Assembly (NCBI GenBank): GCA_000310025.1
Contig: FN647849.1
Span: 196,407-211,582 of the forward strand
Length of the DNA: 15,176 nucleotides
Source: Ectocarpus siliculosus
Lineage: Eukaryota > Sar > Phaeophyceae > Ectocarpales > Ectocarpaceae
Direction of reading: 5' to 3'
This document shows, one piece after another, positions 8,120 through 15,176 of the stretch. Positions within the stretch are counted from its first letter, which is position 1. Each line of letters opens with the position of its first letter. Position numbers and translations under genes: made by a program. The notes beneath the pieces are model-generated. The model saw nothing but the letters and a program-made list of their open reading frames with translations, was not told the origin of the DNA and did no database searches.

Positions 8120-8244
8120 CTAGCGTGGACGACATTTCGCCCTCCTCCGCCGAGAGCTGCTCCTCCGTCTCGCCGTTGGGCGACCATCCTTCCGGTCTCG
8201 GAACGAAGTCGCCGCACACCGCGCAGAGGTCGAAGGCCTTTCCG
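8120..8244 (-). CDS. Degenerate metallophosphoesterase-like protein, exon 3
   Basis: The acceptor is CGCTTGCCAG and the donor is the GC-type CTAG|GCAAGC: one base, 41 codons, one base. The split codon with the preceding exon is GGC (Gly75). The product begins GKAFDLCAVCGDFVPRPEG and ends LSAEEGEMSSTL. The FDLxxVCGDF strand-turn is the second metallophosphoesterase block (GDx(x)); its Gly86-Asp87 is retained. It lies 28 residues after the first block, a normal spacing for the family. The two Cys (82 and 85) form a CxxC, but no second pair is seen, so I do not call a zinc finger. Confidence 0.85.
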
Positions 8245-8278
8245 CTGGCAAGCGAGGAACAACGTCCGTGTAGGTGAG

Positions 8279-8545
8279 CGATGACGACAACAACAGCGGC
8301 AGCAGCAACGACAACAACGCACGCCAGTAGTATATCACCTGCGTAATACCAACAAGGTCCACCATGACGATAACAGCAGCGGTGGCAGCACAGCAACAGC
8401 AACAACAACAACGTACGCAGTAGTTATCATCAATGACAACAACAACAGCAGCAGTCACAGAAGCAGCACAGCAGCAACAACAACAACAACCACAACAAAC
8501 AGCAACAACGCACGCAGTAGTACATATCATCAACGGCAACAACAA
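8279..8545 (+). repeat. CAA/CAG-rich compound repeat, ~95-bp higher-order unit
   Basis: It lies in phosphoesterase-like intron 2 (8245-8637, GTGAGC to CAG). Runs of CAA, CAG and GACAAC alternate with a marker ACG(C/T)ACGC(C)AGTAGT at 8317, 8411 and 8508, giving about three higher-order copies. Confidence 0.8.
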
Positions 8546-8637
8546 TATACACCAAACAAGTAAGAGCGCCAGATTTTTTATGGGACGAACACCCGCACGC
8601 ACACCCTTGGCACCTACTGTACGTTCTCGATGCTCAC

Positions 8638-8753
8638 CCTTGAATGGCCCACTCCACTATCCTTCCCGCGGAGGCCAGGTCCACATCCGCCAGCAGCAAC
8701 AGCCGTAGGCGCGGAGGGGGCGCAGTCGACGGGCCGTTCCAGTCCACGGCGTA
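8638..8753 (-). CDS. Degenerate metallophosphoesterase-like protein, exon 2
   Basis: The acceptor is ACATTTGTAG and the donor AAGG|GTGAGC: 38 codons plus two bases, phase 0 at the start. An in-frame TAG directly before the exon and the lack of any ATG in it show that it must be spliced from upstream. The product is YAVDWNGPSTAPP then RLRLLLLADVDLASAGRIVE and WAIQ. RLRLLLLADVDL is the first metallophosphoesterase strand, which normally ends D-x-H; here it is Asp59-Val-Asp61, so the His ligand is Asp. Joined to exon 1 it reads AIEE-YAVDW with no phase conflict. Confidence 0.83.
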
Positions 8754-9732
8754 CTACAAATGTTTTGGTGGAGGCGTGTAAAAATTCGGTGCCGTGGTTG
8801 CAACGCAGAAGGACGGGTCGGGTGTGTGTGTGAGGAGGAGGAGGGGGCGCGGGTTACATGTCGTAAACGCATGTCGTATGTCGCTAGATCATTGCTCTCG
8901 CGCGCGGGGGGGGGGGGGGGGGGGTAGGCAATGCTGGGTGGGGGGACAATTGCACACAACATATGTATCAAATACCAGCACATGTAACTCTCAAGGGAGA
9001 CATGCCGATAGGTCCTTGTCATCCTAATAGCAAAAGCGTGAACTTGCGCAGGGTTCTGTTTCTGAGACTGATGGAGGGCACGACAGTTACCACGGACGCT
9101 GCCGAAAAACAAGCGAGAAAAACTGCCTTGACACGTGACAAACTGGTCCATAGCCATGTACATGTTCAGAAATTGCGTGCGCCCCTGGTTCCCCCCGCAA
9201 GTATGTAGCATGGTCCGACCCCTTTCAACAGGCAGTGATCTGTCGTGATACAAAGTGTTGTTGCTGTTGCTGCTATGACAGATAGGGACTGGGGGTGCGC
9301 ACGCAAAGTTGGACGCTCCCGCTCATGTACGGCCGGAGTGGCCTCGGTCCATGACTGCTTCTCCGCGGTTGATCACCAGGAACCAAAGCATTCGCAAAAT
9401 GTCCCACGCTCTCTACAGTACCTACCATATCCTGGAGTCAGTCTAAAGTGCAGTACACCTCTCGGCATACAGAACATGTGATGTGCCAGCCGGGATGAGA
9501 TCGTGGAAACACTGGTGCAATTCGCGTGGTTGCGGTGTGGTTATGCAACACCAACATCTCGCTTGTGAACTCGTTCATACCCAAGCTGCGCGCACACCTC
9601 CGTAGATAACTTTCCCTGTAGAGTTGCTCGTTTGGTGGGCAAGTACATTCTTCCATGCGAACAGTTAGTGGTGTGGTCTCCCCACCGTGTGCCTTTGTCT
9701 GTTTCCTATTTCTTGTTACTTTCGTCCCGTTG

Positions 9733-9812
9733 TCCTCGCTTCTTTCTTTTTCTCTTTCCTTCCTGTTTCCTTTTTATTTTTTCTCTGTTTCTCTTTTGTC
9801 TCTCTTTTTCTG
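9733..9812 (+). repeat. Polypyrimidine tract (polypurine on - strand)
   Basis: About 80 bases of almost uninterrupted C/T with CTTT, TTTCTCT and TTTCC units inside phosphoesterase-like intron 1. Open frames rich in Phe/Leu/Ser across it are compositional. Confidence 0.8.
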
Positions 9813-10040
9813 TGTCAGATGGCCTGGTCTCTCCTTGCGTTGTGAAGCACCAAGATTGAACCAAGGGGGTGCACCTCTTTCTCTCTGGCCCGTGATGCTG
9901 ACTCCTAGTCTCAGTTGTCACCTCGCATAGCGCGCAGAGGGAGCGGAGAGTGGATGACTCCAGAATATCTGTAGTCGATTTCTATTGGCTTGCGGACCCC
10001 TCGGGGCTTTACTTGAGGGTACCTTTTTAGGGTAAGTTAG

Positions 10041-10168
10041 CCTGTGACCACGGGAATCGACCGCGTCAAGTGTTGGATCAGTACGGACATATGAAGGTAC
10101 TGGGTAGAGAGAGATCGGAACGGTTTTTAATGTGAAGACAACAACAATAACAACAACAACAACAACAG
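10041..10168 (+). repeat. CAA-tailed dispersed repeat, copy 1
   Basis: CCTGTGACCACGG, CCGCGTCA(A)GT, ACGGA(C/T)AT and GGTACTGGG(T/C)AGA occur here and at 11881-11945 in the same order. Both copies run into a (CAA)n tract (10138-10168 here). Weaker similarity may extend about 20 bases upstream. Short retroposons often have such a structure, but no Pol III promoter boxes are convincing. Confidence 0.7.
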
Positions 10169-10364
10169 CAGTGTAGTGGGCCCTGTATAGTGCAGGTCGA
10201 ATAGTGCCAGGTGTCCGCTATAGTGCCAGTGTTTCGGCTCGCACATACTAAAATGCCAAGTAGTTCTGTACTTCGAATACTGCCGGTGTCCGGAATAGGG
10301 CCGTCAAAATCTCTGGACATATACTGCTGACCGGCACTACTGTAAACAGGGCCCACTACTGTAT
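10168..10364. mobile_element. Possible small inverted-repeat element
   Basis: CAGTGTAGTGGGCCCTGTAT followed by AGTGC on the left is mirrored by GGCACTACTGTAAACAGGGC followed by CCACTACTGTA on the right. The interior repeats the motif AGTGCC(A/G)GTGT. Length is about 197 bp with imperfect arms of about 25-30 bp. It abuts the CAA tail of the preceding repeat. Target-site duplications are not clear. Confidence 0.45.
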
Positions 10365-10645
10365 CAAAGGAGCAGTCTGCAGCAGGTCGCCCCTTGAGAT
10401 ACCACCCCCCTCGCATCCCGCGGCTTTCCCACACAACCGAGGAGGCACCAATGTCTCGACGAAAAACCGTTCTTGAACCTGTTGGCACTCTGCTATTGCA
10501 GTGTGTTGAGTTGAAAACATTAGTTATCTCAGCGCAGGCAAGGTACTATGTGACACACCTGACATTCCCTACTTTCGCTGTGTGTGTCTGTCTGTCAACT
10601 AACTGCACTCCGCGACATGTCGGTGTGATACACTGCTGTACATAC

Positions 10646-10753
10646 CTCTTCGATAGCCATGTGGCGACTCGGGGGGCCTCGACTGAAAATTCCGATCCCT
10701 AGCCTAGCTGACCCCCCTCCCTCCTTCTTCATCTCCACCTTAGACTCCGGCAT
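10646..10753 (-). CDS. Degenerate metallophosphoesterase-like protein, exon 1 with start codon
   Basis: The ATG at 10753-10751 has A at -3 (GCAAAATGCC). It opens 36 codons ending at a strong GAG|GTATGT donor: MPESKVEMKKEGGGSARLG, then IFSRGPPSRHMAIEE. Phase 0 matches exon 2. The five exons total 1482 bases, exactly 493 codons plus stop, with four consistent intron phases (0, 2, 1, 2). The family's usual job is hydrolysis of phospho-esters with a two-metal site built by D-x-H, GD, GNH(D/E), H and GHxH. Here only the Asp of blocks 1 to 3 persist, so catalysis is doubtful. No signal peptide is visible. The exon itself has no family motif. It rests on the start codon, donor and phase, and on its head-to-head position with the ligase gene. 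A different first exon within intron 1 remains possible. Confidence 0.65.
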
Positions 10754-11105
10754 TTTGCTGCCCACCAACACAGCAAAGTGTTGCAGAGTGTAGCGTGCGC
10801 TGCGGCAGCTCTCTGCTGGAGGAGGGGTTGAAATGTGTTAAAACAAAGATAAACTGGTTCCGTCCCCGTATTTTTCAACGTTGGCGTTTTTTGTCCCCCA
10901 AATCGTGCCGCACACGCACAGCAAGCACACAGCGTGATTGCCTGACCCAACACCGTTCTCGTTCGCGCGTGTTTGCAACATTTCTGTGCTGCGACTCCTC
11001 CCGTATTCCTACCCCTCTACCCGCCGCCTGCCTCTTGCTGCTGCGGCTCGCCACACCCAGCTGGTTGGGCGGCGTTCTACTACGCTCGAAAGCCCCAGCA
11101 AAAAC
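10754..11105. promoter_or_regulatory. Probable bidirectional promoter and 5' UTRs
   Basis: 352 bases separate the start codons of the divergent phosphoesterase-like and formate-tetrahydrofolate ligase genes. Both transcription starts should lie here or in an unseen upstream exon. No TATA box stands out. Toward the ligase start the + strand is pyrimidine-rich. A two-codon ATG-TGT-TAA is present at 10833-10841. The frame of the ligase is open back to a TGA at 10935-10937, but has no ATG before 11106. Confidence 0.5.
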
Positions 11106-11264
11106 ATGTCGAAGCTCACGAGCGATCAAGTCTCCTCCCCAGTGCCTCGCGACATCGAAGTATCTCAGTCGCTGGAAGGCTCGCTGGCGCACATCTCCAA
11201 GGTGGCGGAGGACTGCGGCATCCTAGAGTCGGAGCTAGAGCCCTACGGTCGCTTCAAGGCGAAG
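11106..11264 (+). CDS. Formate-tetrahydrofolate ligase, exon 1 (gene is 3'-partial)
   Basis: The enzyme makes 10-formyltetrahydrofolate from formate, ATP and tetrahydrofolate for one-carbon metabolism. The ATG at 11106 (AAAACATGT, A at -3) starts 53 codons ending at AAG|GTGAGT in phase 0. The product has SSPVPRDIEVSQS, then the family segment CGI(L)xxELEPYGRFKAK, which continues in exon 2 as VSLDV. It begins directly at the ligase domain, without the dehydrogenase/cyclohydrolase domain found N-terminal in animal and fungal trifunctional proteins. It is therefore the monofunctional, plant/bacterial-type layout, as far as the first 172 residues show. I chose this ATG because it is the first in frame and matches the usual N-terminus length. 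The 56 upstream open codons are Ser/Arg-rich and could serve as a targeting peptide only if translated from another exon or a non-ATG start. Confidence 0.93.
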
Positions 11265-11649
11265 GTGAGTTGGCTGCTGCTGATGCAGGAGATCAGACAT
11301 ATTTCGCAGCTTGATGTGTTAGACAGAGTATAGGTTCAAAGTTGTGCGCAGCATGTTGGGACCTCCAGGTGTTATGGGTGTACTGGAGATCAGCAAGCGA
11401 TTAGACTCTATGGGATAGCCAATCAACACGGCAGCAGAGAGATGCAAATGTAGGCAGGCGAGCTATGTATGTAGAAGGTTTTGAAAACTCTGCAAGATAG
11501 AAGACGGAAAAGATACGCACATCCAACCTTCCGCACACACGCGTACGTGGTCCACGTCATTTTCGACCCCCCCCCACAGACGATTCTCCGCGGAACCCCT
11601 ATCTGCTGGTGTGCGTTAACGCGTGTAACATGATGATCCTGCTGTCTAG

Positions 11650-11680
11650 GAGTAGCAGCAGTAGTAGCAGCAGCAGCAGA
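11650..11680 (+). repeat. AGC/AGT trinucleotide microsatellite
   Basis: About ten consecutive AGC or AGT triplets inside ligase intron 1. Confidence 0.9.
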
Positions 11681-11880
11681 GTCGAGGCAGGGCGTGCTTT
11701 TCTGCTGCTGGATCATCACATGGGCAGCATAGTGAAAGCACCGCTGTCGGTGTGTACCTCTGATCAACTTTTGAATAATTTTCAAGTCTTTGTGCTACAA
11801 CACGAACGAGGGCATCTTCGTTCTTTTTTTTCTTTTTTTTGCATACCGTGGTACAAGATTTTGGGTATCTTGGCCTGTGG

Positions 11881-12056
11881 CCTGTGACCACGGAAGGTGC
11901 CCGCGTCAGTTGGACTCGCACGGATATTAGAGGGTACTGGGCAGATACAACGACAACGACAACAACAACAACCTAACCCTACAATAACAACCTACAACAA
12001 TTAATAGCAACACCAAACAAACACATCAACAACAACAACAACAACAACAACAACGG
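11881..12056 (+). repeat. CAA-tailed dispersed repeat, copy 2
   Basis: The body at 11881-11945 matches copy 1 at 10041-10110 (CCTGTGACCACGG, CCGCGTCA, ACGGATAT, GGTACTGGGCAGA). It is followed by GACAAC/CAA repeats to 12056, interrupted by an AACCTAACCCTACAA segment. Confidence 0.7.
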
Positions 12057-12785
12057 CAGAGGGACAGAGGGTTTCTGGGAGGTTTTCGACGTGACGGCAA
12101 CAAATACCCCGCCGCCAAACTGAATGCTGGAGCCCTTTTCTCCCAACATTCTGAGTCCATCGCTCTCTGTACCGTGTGGAGCCCAAGGACTTGTGCACGC
12201 CACTTATTATCCGGAGTGATATTTTCCCTCTTCTTTGCCGATTGGAGAGATAAACATAATACAAGGTGTTGGTGCAACGTAGGGACTATAAAATTGGTAA
12301 ACATGAACATTCAACCTGATTTCCGCTCAGTAGAATACCTTCTGACATCCATATTGGCCCAACTGACATCGACGCTTCCCGTTGTTGACGGGCGAGCTGC
12401 CCATAGAAGAGGTACATACCACGCGCCAAAAACAATCGGGAGGGAAAAGGACCCGGCAAAATCACGAGCGTGGTATATATGCATATGACAGGCACGGAAA
12501 TAAAGCAAGCTCTCCCGCCGGAAAGTAGAACCGCAGTTCAAGGGAATGCGCTTCCGCAGTAGGGTGGTCACGGGTGTAAAATGCAGCACAATGGGTGTAT
12601 CAGGGGACGTTTAGTGTTACATGGAGAACGGACGCGAATAAAAAGCGTCGAGATCTGGCCGAGCCTCCGTTTTTTATTTCGTCGCCAAGCGCAGGCTGGT
12701 ATGTAGAGATTAGTCTGAGATCCACCGTTGAGCTGTGTTTCTTGAACCCATTTTTTTCTTTTCGTGAAAATTTGAATTTGTGATG

Positions 12786-13002
12786 CGGCAGTTTGACGTG
12801 GATTAGATAGGCAGTTGATGCAGTGTCATCTACATGTGACCTAGCTCTCCTTAACTCATCTCATCTGCCGAGCGCACTGTTGTAGATAAGATAACTCCTA
12901 CGAGCTCCTAGCAAAGGCAGCGCGTACGCCAACGTATAAAGGGTAAGGGTTATACATGTAGACACTGCATCAACTGCTTATCTAATCCACGTCAAACTGC
13001 CG
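12786..13002. mobile_element. MITE-like element with ~50-bp terminal inverted repeats
   Basis: The left arm, 12786-12837, starts CGGCAGTTTGACGTGGATTA and ends CAGTGTCATCTACATGT. The right arm, 12954-13002, is its reverse complement with one substitution and one 3-base gap. The 116-base interior has no coding capacity. Size (217 bp) and structure fit a non-autonomous DNA transposon or a foldback element. A clear short target-site duplication directly at the ends was not found. Confidence 0.75.
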
Positions 13003-13463
13003 TGTCATTCGAGCCTCTGTTTCTTGAACGAAACATTTCTCAACTGCGGGCCCGTTCTGTTTTGCCGCTTTCAGCGGCACCGCTGCACGACAGCCCTCCC
13101 CAGATAAAACAGAGGGATCATGGGTGCTGGCGTACCCATCCAGGATGTCGCCGTTGTAGGGGGGAGCCAGCACGCCACGCTAAGCCCGATCAGTATACTG
13201 GCGGCGGAACGATCCGCATGTAGCCACGGCTCCTCGGAAGTGCTTGCTGGTTGACTGCAACTACGACACCAGACGCATGAAAACGGAACGACTTTTAAAG
13301 CACTGGCCGGGGGACAGCTATAATAGGGTGATGAGCACCCAGCAACCACGTGGGATCTAACACGACACAATCAGTACATCTCATATGTCTGATGTTGAAA
13401 TCACCCCCCCGGAAAACCCTCCGTTTCCCCGGCCCCGGTCCCCCCACCCCAATAACGCTGCAG

Positions 13464-13586
13464 GTTTCCCTTGACGTGTGCCGGCGGCTGGAGAGCTCCC
13501 CCAATGGTAACTACGTGGTGGTGACAGGGATCAACCCGACGCCTCTTGGGGAAGGCAAGAGCACGACGACCGTGGGGTTAACGCAG
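13464..13586 (+). CDS. Formate-tetrahydrofolate ligase, exon 2 with P-loop
   Basis: The acceptor is CGCTGCAG, the donor ACGCAG|GTAGGT, and the exon has 41 codons in phase 0 at both ends. The product is [20 protein letters not shown] followed by [20 protein letters not shown] and [10 protein letters not shown] (residues 79-87 from the chosen start) is the ATP-binding P-loop, matching the family without change. Confidence 0.97.
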
Positions 13587-14108
13587 GTAGGTAGGTGTGG
13601 GCGCACGAAACGGGACACCCAGGACAATCAAGTGCGGATTTGAGGCGGTAGGGGGGGGGGGGGGGGGTCGACCTCTCTAGCCGACTGGTTGCTGAGTTGT
13701 GCTTGGATATACAATTTCTGGGATAGTGAAGGTTACTCTTTCTTGGGGTGCGTTGTGCCTAAGCTCCGCTGCCCAACACGGCTGTCAATTTTGTGTTCCG
13801 TACCGAAAAGGAGGAGCCACCTGCTCACGGGGCGGGGGGGCCCGTCGCGGTGTGTTCTCGATAGTGGTATACCCGCCCCACTTTGCACCCCGGGAGTGGC
13901 GAACTGCCGTGGTGTGTGTCGCTAGTTAGTTGTCGCCTCGGCGTACCATCGCTTCGTCCATCCCAGGCGAGTTGGTTTGATATCAACTGTCACCCTCACG
14001 CCAGGGCCTCGCCTTTTCTCCATTTAGGTGTCCCGCCCCCCCCACGTTTTTAACTCTTATGACCGTCGTTCCCTCCCGGCGTTTCTACGCGCTCTGGTGT
14101 TGCCGAAG
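13587..14108 (+). other. Ligase intron 2 (GT-AG, phase 0)
   Basis: Runs from GTAGGT to TTGCCGAAG. It includes G17 at 13651-13667 and a C-rich stretch near 14034-14043. No exon or gene is seen within it. Confidence 0.85.
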
Positions 14109-14216
14109 GCTTTGGGGGCCCACCTGGGGAAGAAAGTGTTCGCGAACATTCGGCAACCCTCTCAGGGGCCCACTTTCGGCATCAAAGGAGGGGCGGCGGG
14201 AGGGGGGTACAGTCAG
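14109..14216 (+). CDS. Formate-tetrahydrofolate ligase, exon 3 with [11 protein letters not shown] signature
   Basis: The acceptor is TTGCCGAAG, the donor AGTCAG|GTGGGG, and the exon has 36 codons in phase 0. The product is [20 protein letters not shown] followed by [27 protein letters not shown] (residues 118-128) is the diagnostic family signature, and [10 protein letters not shown] is also invariant-looking. The GTGGGG donor is weaker than the others. Confidence 0.97.
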
Positions 14217-14936
14217 GTGGGGGCTCCGTGTTTGTTTTTCTTGTCTTGAACGGTACCCCAGCGCGGACTCTCTAGGTTCGATGAGTGGCAGAGCAAGTTA
14301 CATGTATCCGAATCCACACGTTGTTGTGTGGGGTGTGTGGGGGTGGATGTCTCTCTGTTGTTTTCTTTTTCTGCAGGAGCACAAACTCCGCAATACCAGA
14401 CAACATAATCGAGACGCTGTGCAAATGTATGTTCTCTGGAGCTATTGCAGAAGGGCGGGGGCACTGGGGAGCGACAGCTTATCACATACCACACCGCCCC
14501 CGCAGGACCTTCTCTCTCCCCCCTCCGCACCCTTGTTCCGAAATCCGTCAACCTGCATGTGTCAAATTTATTGACTGTTTCGCTCGTTTACGTTTTATGT
14601 ATTGGGTTGTGATTCTGTGGGGCGAATTGGCAGGCGATCTTTTACCCCCTATTTGTCACGATTCTTTAGCTGCCTGTGATACTTTTTTCTTCGCCTTCTT
14701 TGTATTGCATGATCTGGGCGAATTGGTCGTGATGTTCTTTTACCCTTTTTTTCGTCATAATTTTTTTGCTTTCTGGCTGCTGTGATGCTCTTCCCCCCCC
14801 CCTTTCTCTCCTTTTTGTATTGCGTGATTCTGAGCAAATTCGTCGTGATTTTTGGCTGCTGTAATGCTCTTTTTTTCGCCCTTTTTTTATTTATTTTTAC
14901 TCTGGGTGGCGGCCGCGGCGGCGGCGGCGGCGGCAG
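14217..14936 (+). other. Ligase intron 3 (GT-AG, phase 0)
   Basis: 720 bases, T-rich in the 3' half, with several CTGCTGTGATGCTCTT-like and GGCGAATT-like segments repeated between about 14600 and 14870. A (GGC)n run sits between the T-tract and the acceptor GGCGGCAG. No gene seen. Confidence 0.8.
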
Positions 14937-15062
14937 GTAGTCCCGATGGAGGAGTTCAACCTTCACCTGACCGGCGACATCCACGCCATCACGGCCGCGA
15001 ACAACCTAGTGGCGGCCGCAATCGACACCCGCATGTTCCACGAGAATACCCAGAGCGATGAG
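14937..15062 (+). CDS. Formate-tetrahydrofolate ligase, exon 4 (last visible)
   Basis: The acceptor is GGCGGCAG, the donor GATGAG|GTGACG, and the exon has 42 codons in phase 0. The product is [20 protein letters not shown] followed by [20 protein letters not shown] and E, directly continuing GGGYSQ of exon 3. The four exons give 172 residues. The rest of the roughly 550-650-residue protein, including the remaining substrate-binding regions, lies beyond the right edge. Confidence 0.97.
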
Positions 15063-15176
15063 GTGACGAACCGCCCTCTTTTTGTTCGTTGTCGTCGACC
15101 ACGCTGACCGGTTGGATTTTTCTTTGCAAAAAAAGGGAAATTAAAAAAAAAAAACAAAAAAAAAGGGGGGGGGGGA
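15063..15176 (+). other. Start of ligase intron 4, ending in A and G homopolymers
   Basis: After the GTGACG donor, CGACCACGCTGACCGG at about 15096 resembles the LanC-like intron duplication (363 and 535). The window then ends in A-runs and a G-run of about 11. This could be a low-quality contig end. Confidence 0.55.

Larger units (their letters stand above)
8754..10645 (-). other. Phosphoesterase-like intron 1 (GT-AG, phase 0)
   Basis: A long intron from GAG|GTATGT to TTTGTAG on the - strand. It contains G19 on the + strand (8906-8924), a pyrimidine-rich tract on the + strand (about 9733-9812), a CAA-tailed dispersed repeat (10041-10168) and an inverted-repeat element (about 10168-10364). 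I found no further exon; phase 0 on both sides means none is required. Confidence 0.6.
11265..13463 (+). other. Ligase intron 1 (GT-AG, phase 0), 2.2 kb
   Basis: Runs from GTGAGT to ACGCTGCAG. It contains an AGC/AGT microsatellite (about 11650-11680), a CAA-tailed dispersed repeat (11881-12056) and a MITE-like element (12786-13002). The protein match passes from FKAK to VSLD with nothing missing, so no exon is expected inside. Open frames here are unsupported. Confidence 0.85.

Noticed and set aside
8200-8244. CxxC in phosphoesterase-like exon 3 as a zinc finger
   Set aside because: No second Cys/His pair lies at a suitable distance, and the segment aligns as the strand leading to the GD block.

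Overview
The window looks like nuclear DNA of a eukaryote with intron-rich, GC-rich coding exons. It holds three protein-coding genes assembled here exon by exon from splice-site phase and family motifs. Long simple-repeat introns (CAA/CAG tracts, G/C homopolymers, minisatellites) and closely spaced genes on alternating strands fit a stramenopile alga such as a brown alga. That placement is inference; no sequence search was possible.

Region 1 (1-3605, + strand) is the C-terminal half of a LanC-like (LANCL/GCR2-type) gene. Four exons (230-333, 1454-1531, 2655-2824, 3160-3605) join in frame and carry the WCHG and GICHG zinc-ligand motifs and the C-terminal SLFEG(x)AG motif. The 5' end lies outside the window. 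The last exon carries a long Gly/Ser-rich insertion. The introns hold a tandem duplication, a ~150-bp minisatellite whose relatives recur in neighbouring introns, and an 8-bp satellite.

Region 2 (3606-6107) lies between convergent genes. It holds a 108-bp tandem repeat right after the LanC-like stop codon, a 36-bp-spaced duplication, a ~74-bp minisatellite, and presumably both 3' UTRs. I found no convincing gene in it.

Region 3 (10753-6108, - strand) is a complete five-exon gene for a 493-residue protein with the layout of the calcineurin-like metallophosphoesterase fold. Most of the metal-binding His/Asn positions are replaced, so it is probably a pseudoenzyme or a strongly diverged member. 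All four intron phases match; one intron appears to be GC-AG. Its introns hold CAA/CAG repeats and an inverted-repeat element.

Region 4 (10754-11105) separates the start codons of two divergent genes and probably holds a shared promoter.

Region 5 (11106-15176, + strand) is the 5' part of a formate-tetrahydrofolate ligase gene. Four exons encode 172 residues including the P-loop and the [11 protein letters not shown] signature; the gene runs off the right edge. Its 2.2-kb first intron holds a MITE-like element with near-perfect ~50-bp inverted termini and a CAA-tailed dispersed repeat.

The three genes have unrelated roles (glutathione/dehydroamino-acid chemistry, a phosphoesterase fold, one-carbon metabolism), so no pathway linkage is claimed. 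The most unusual signals are the degenerate phosphoesterase and sequence families shared between introns at their splice sites.
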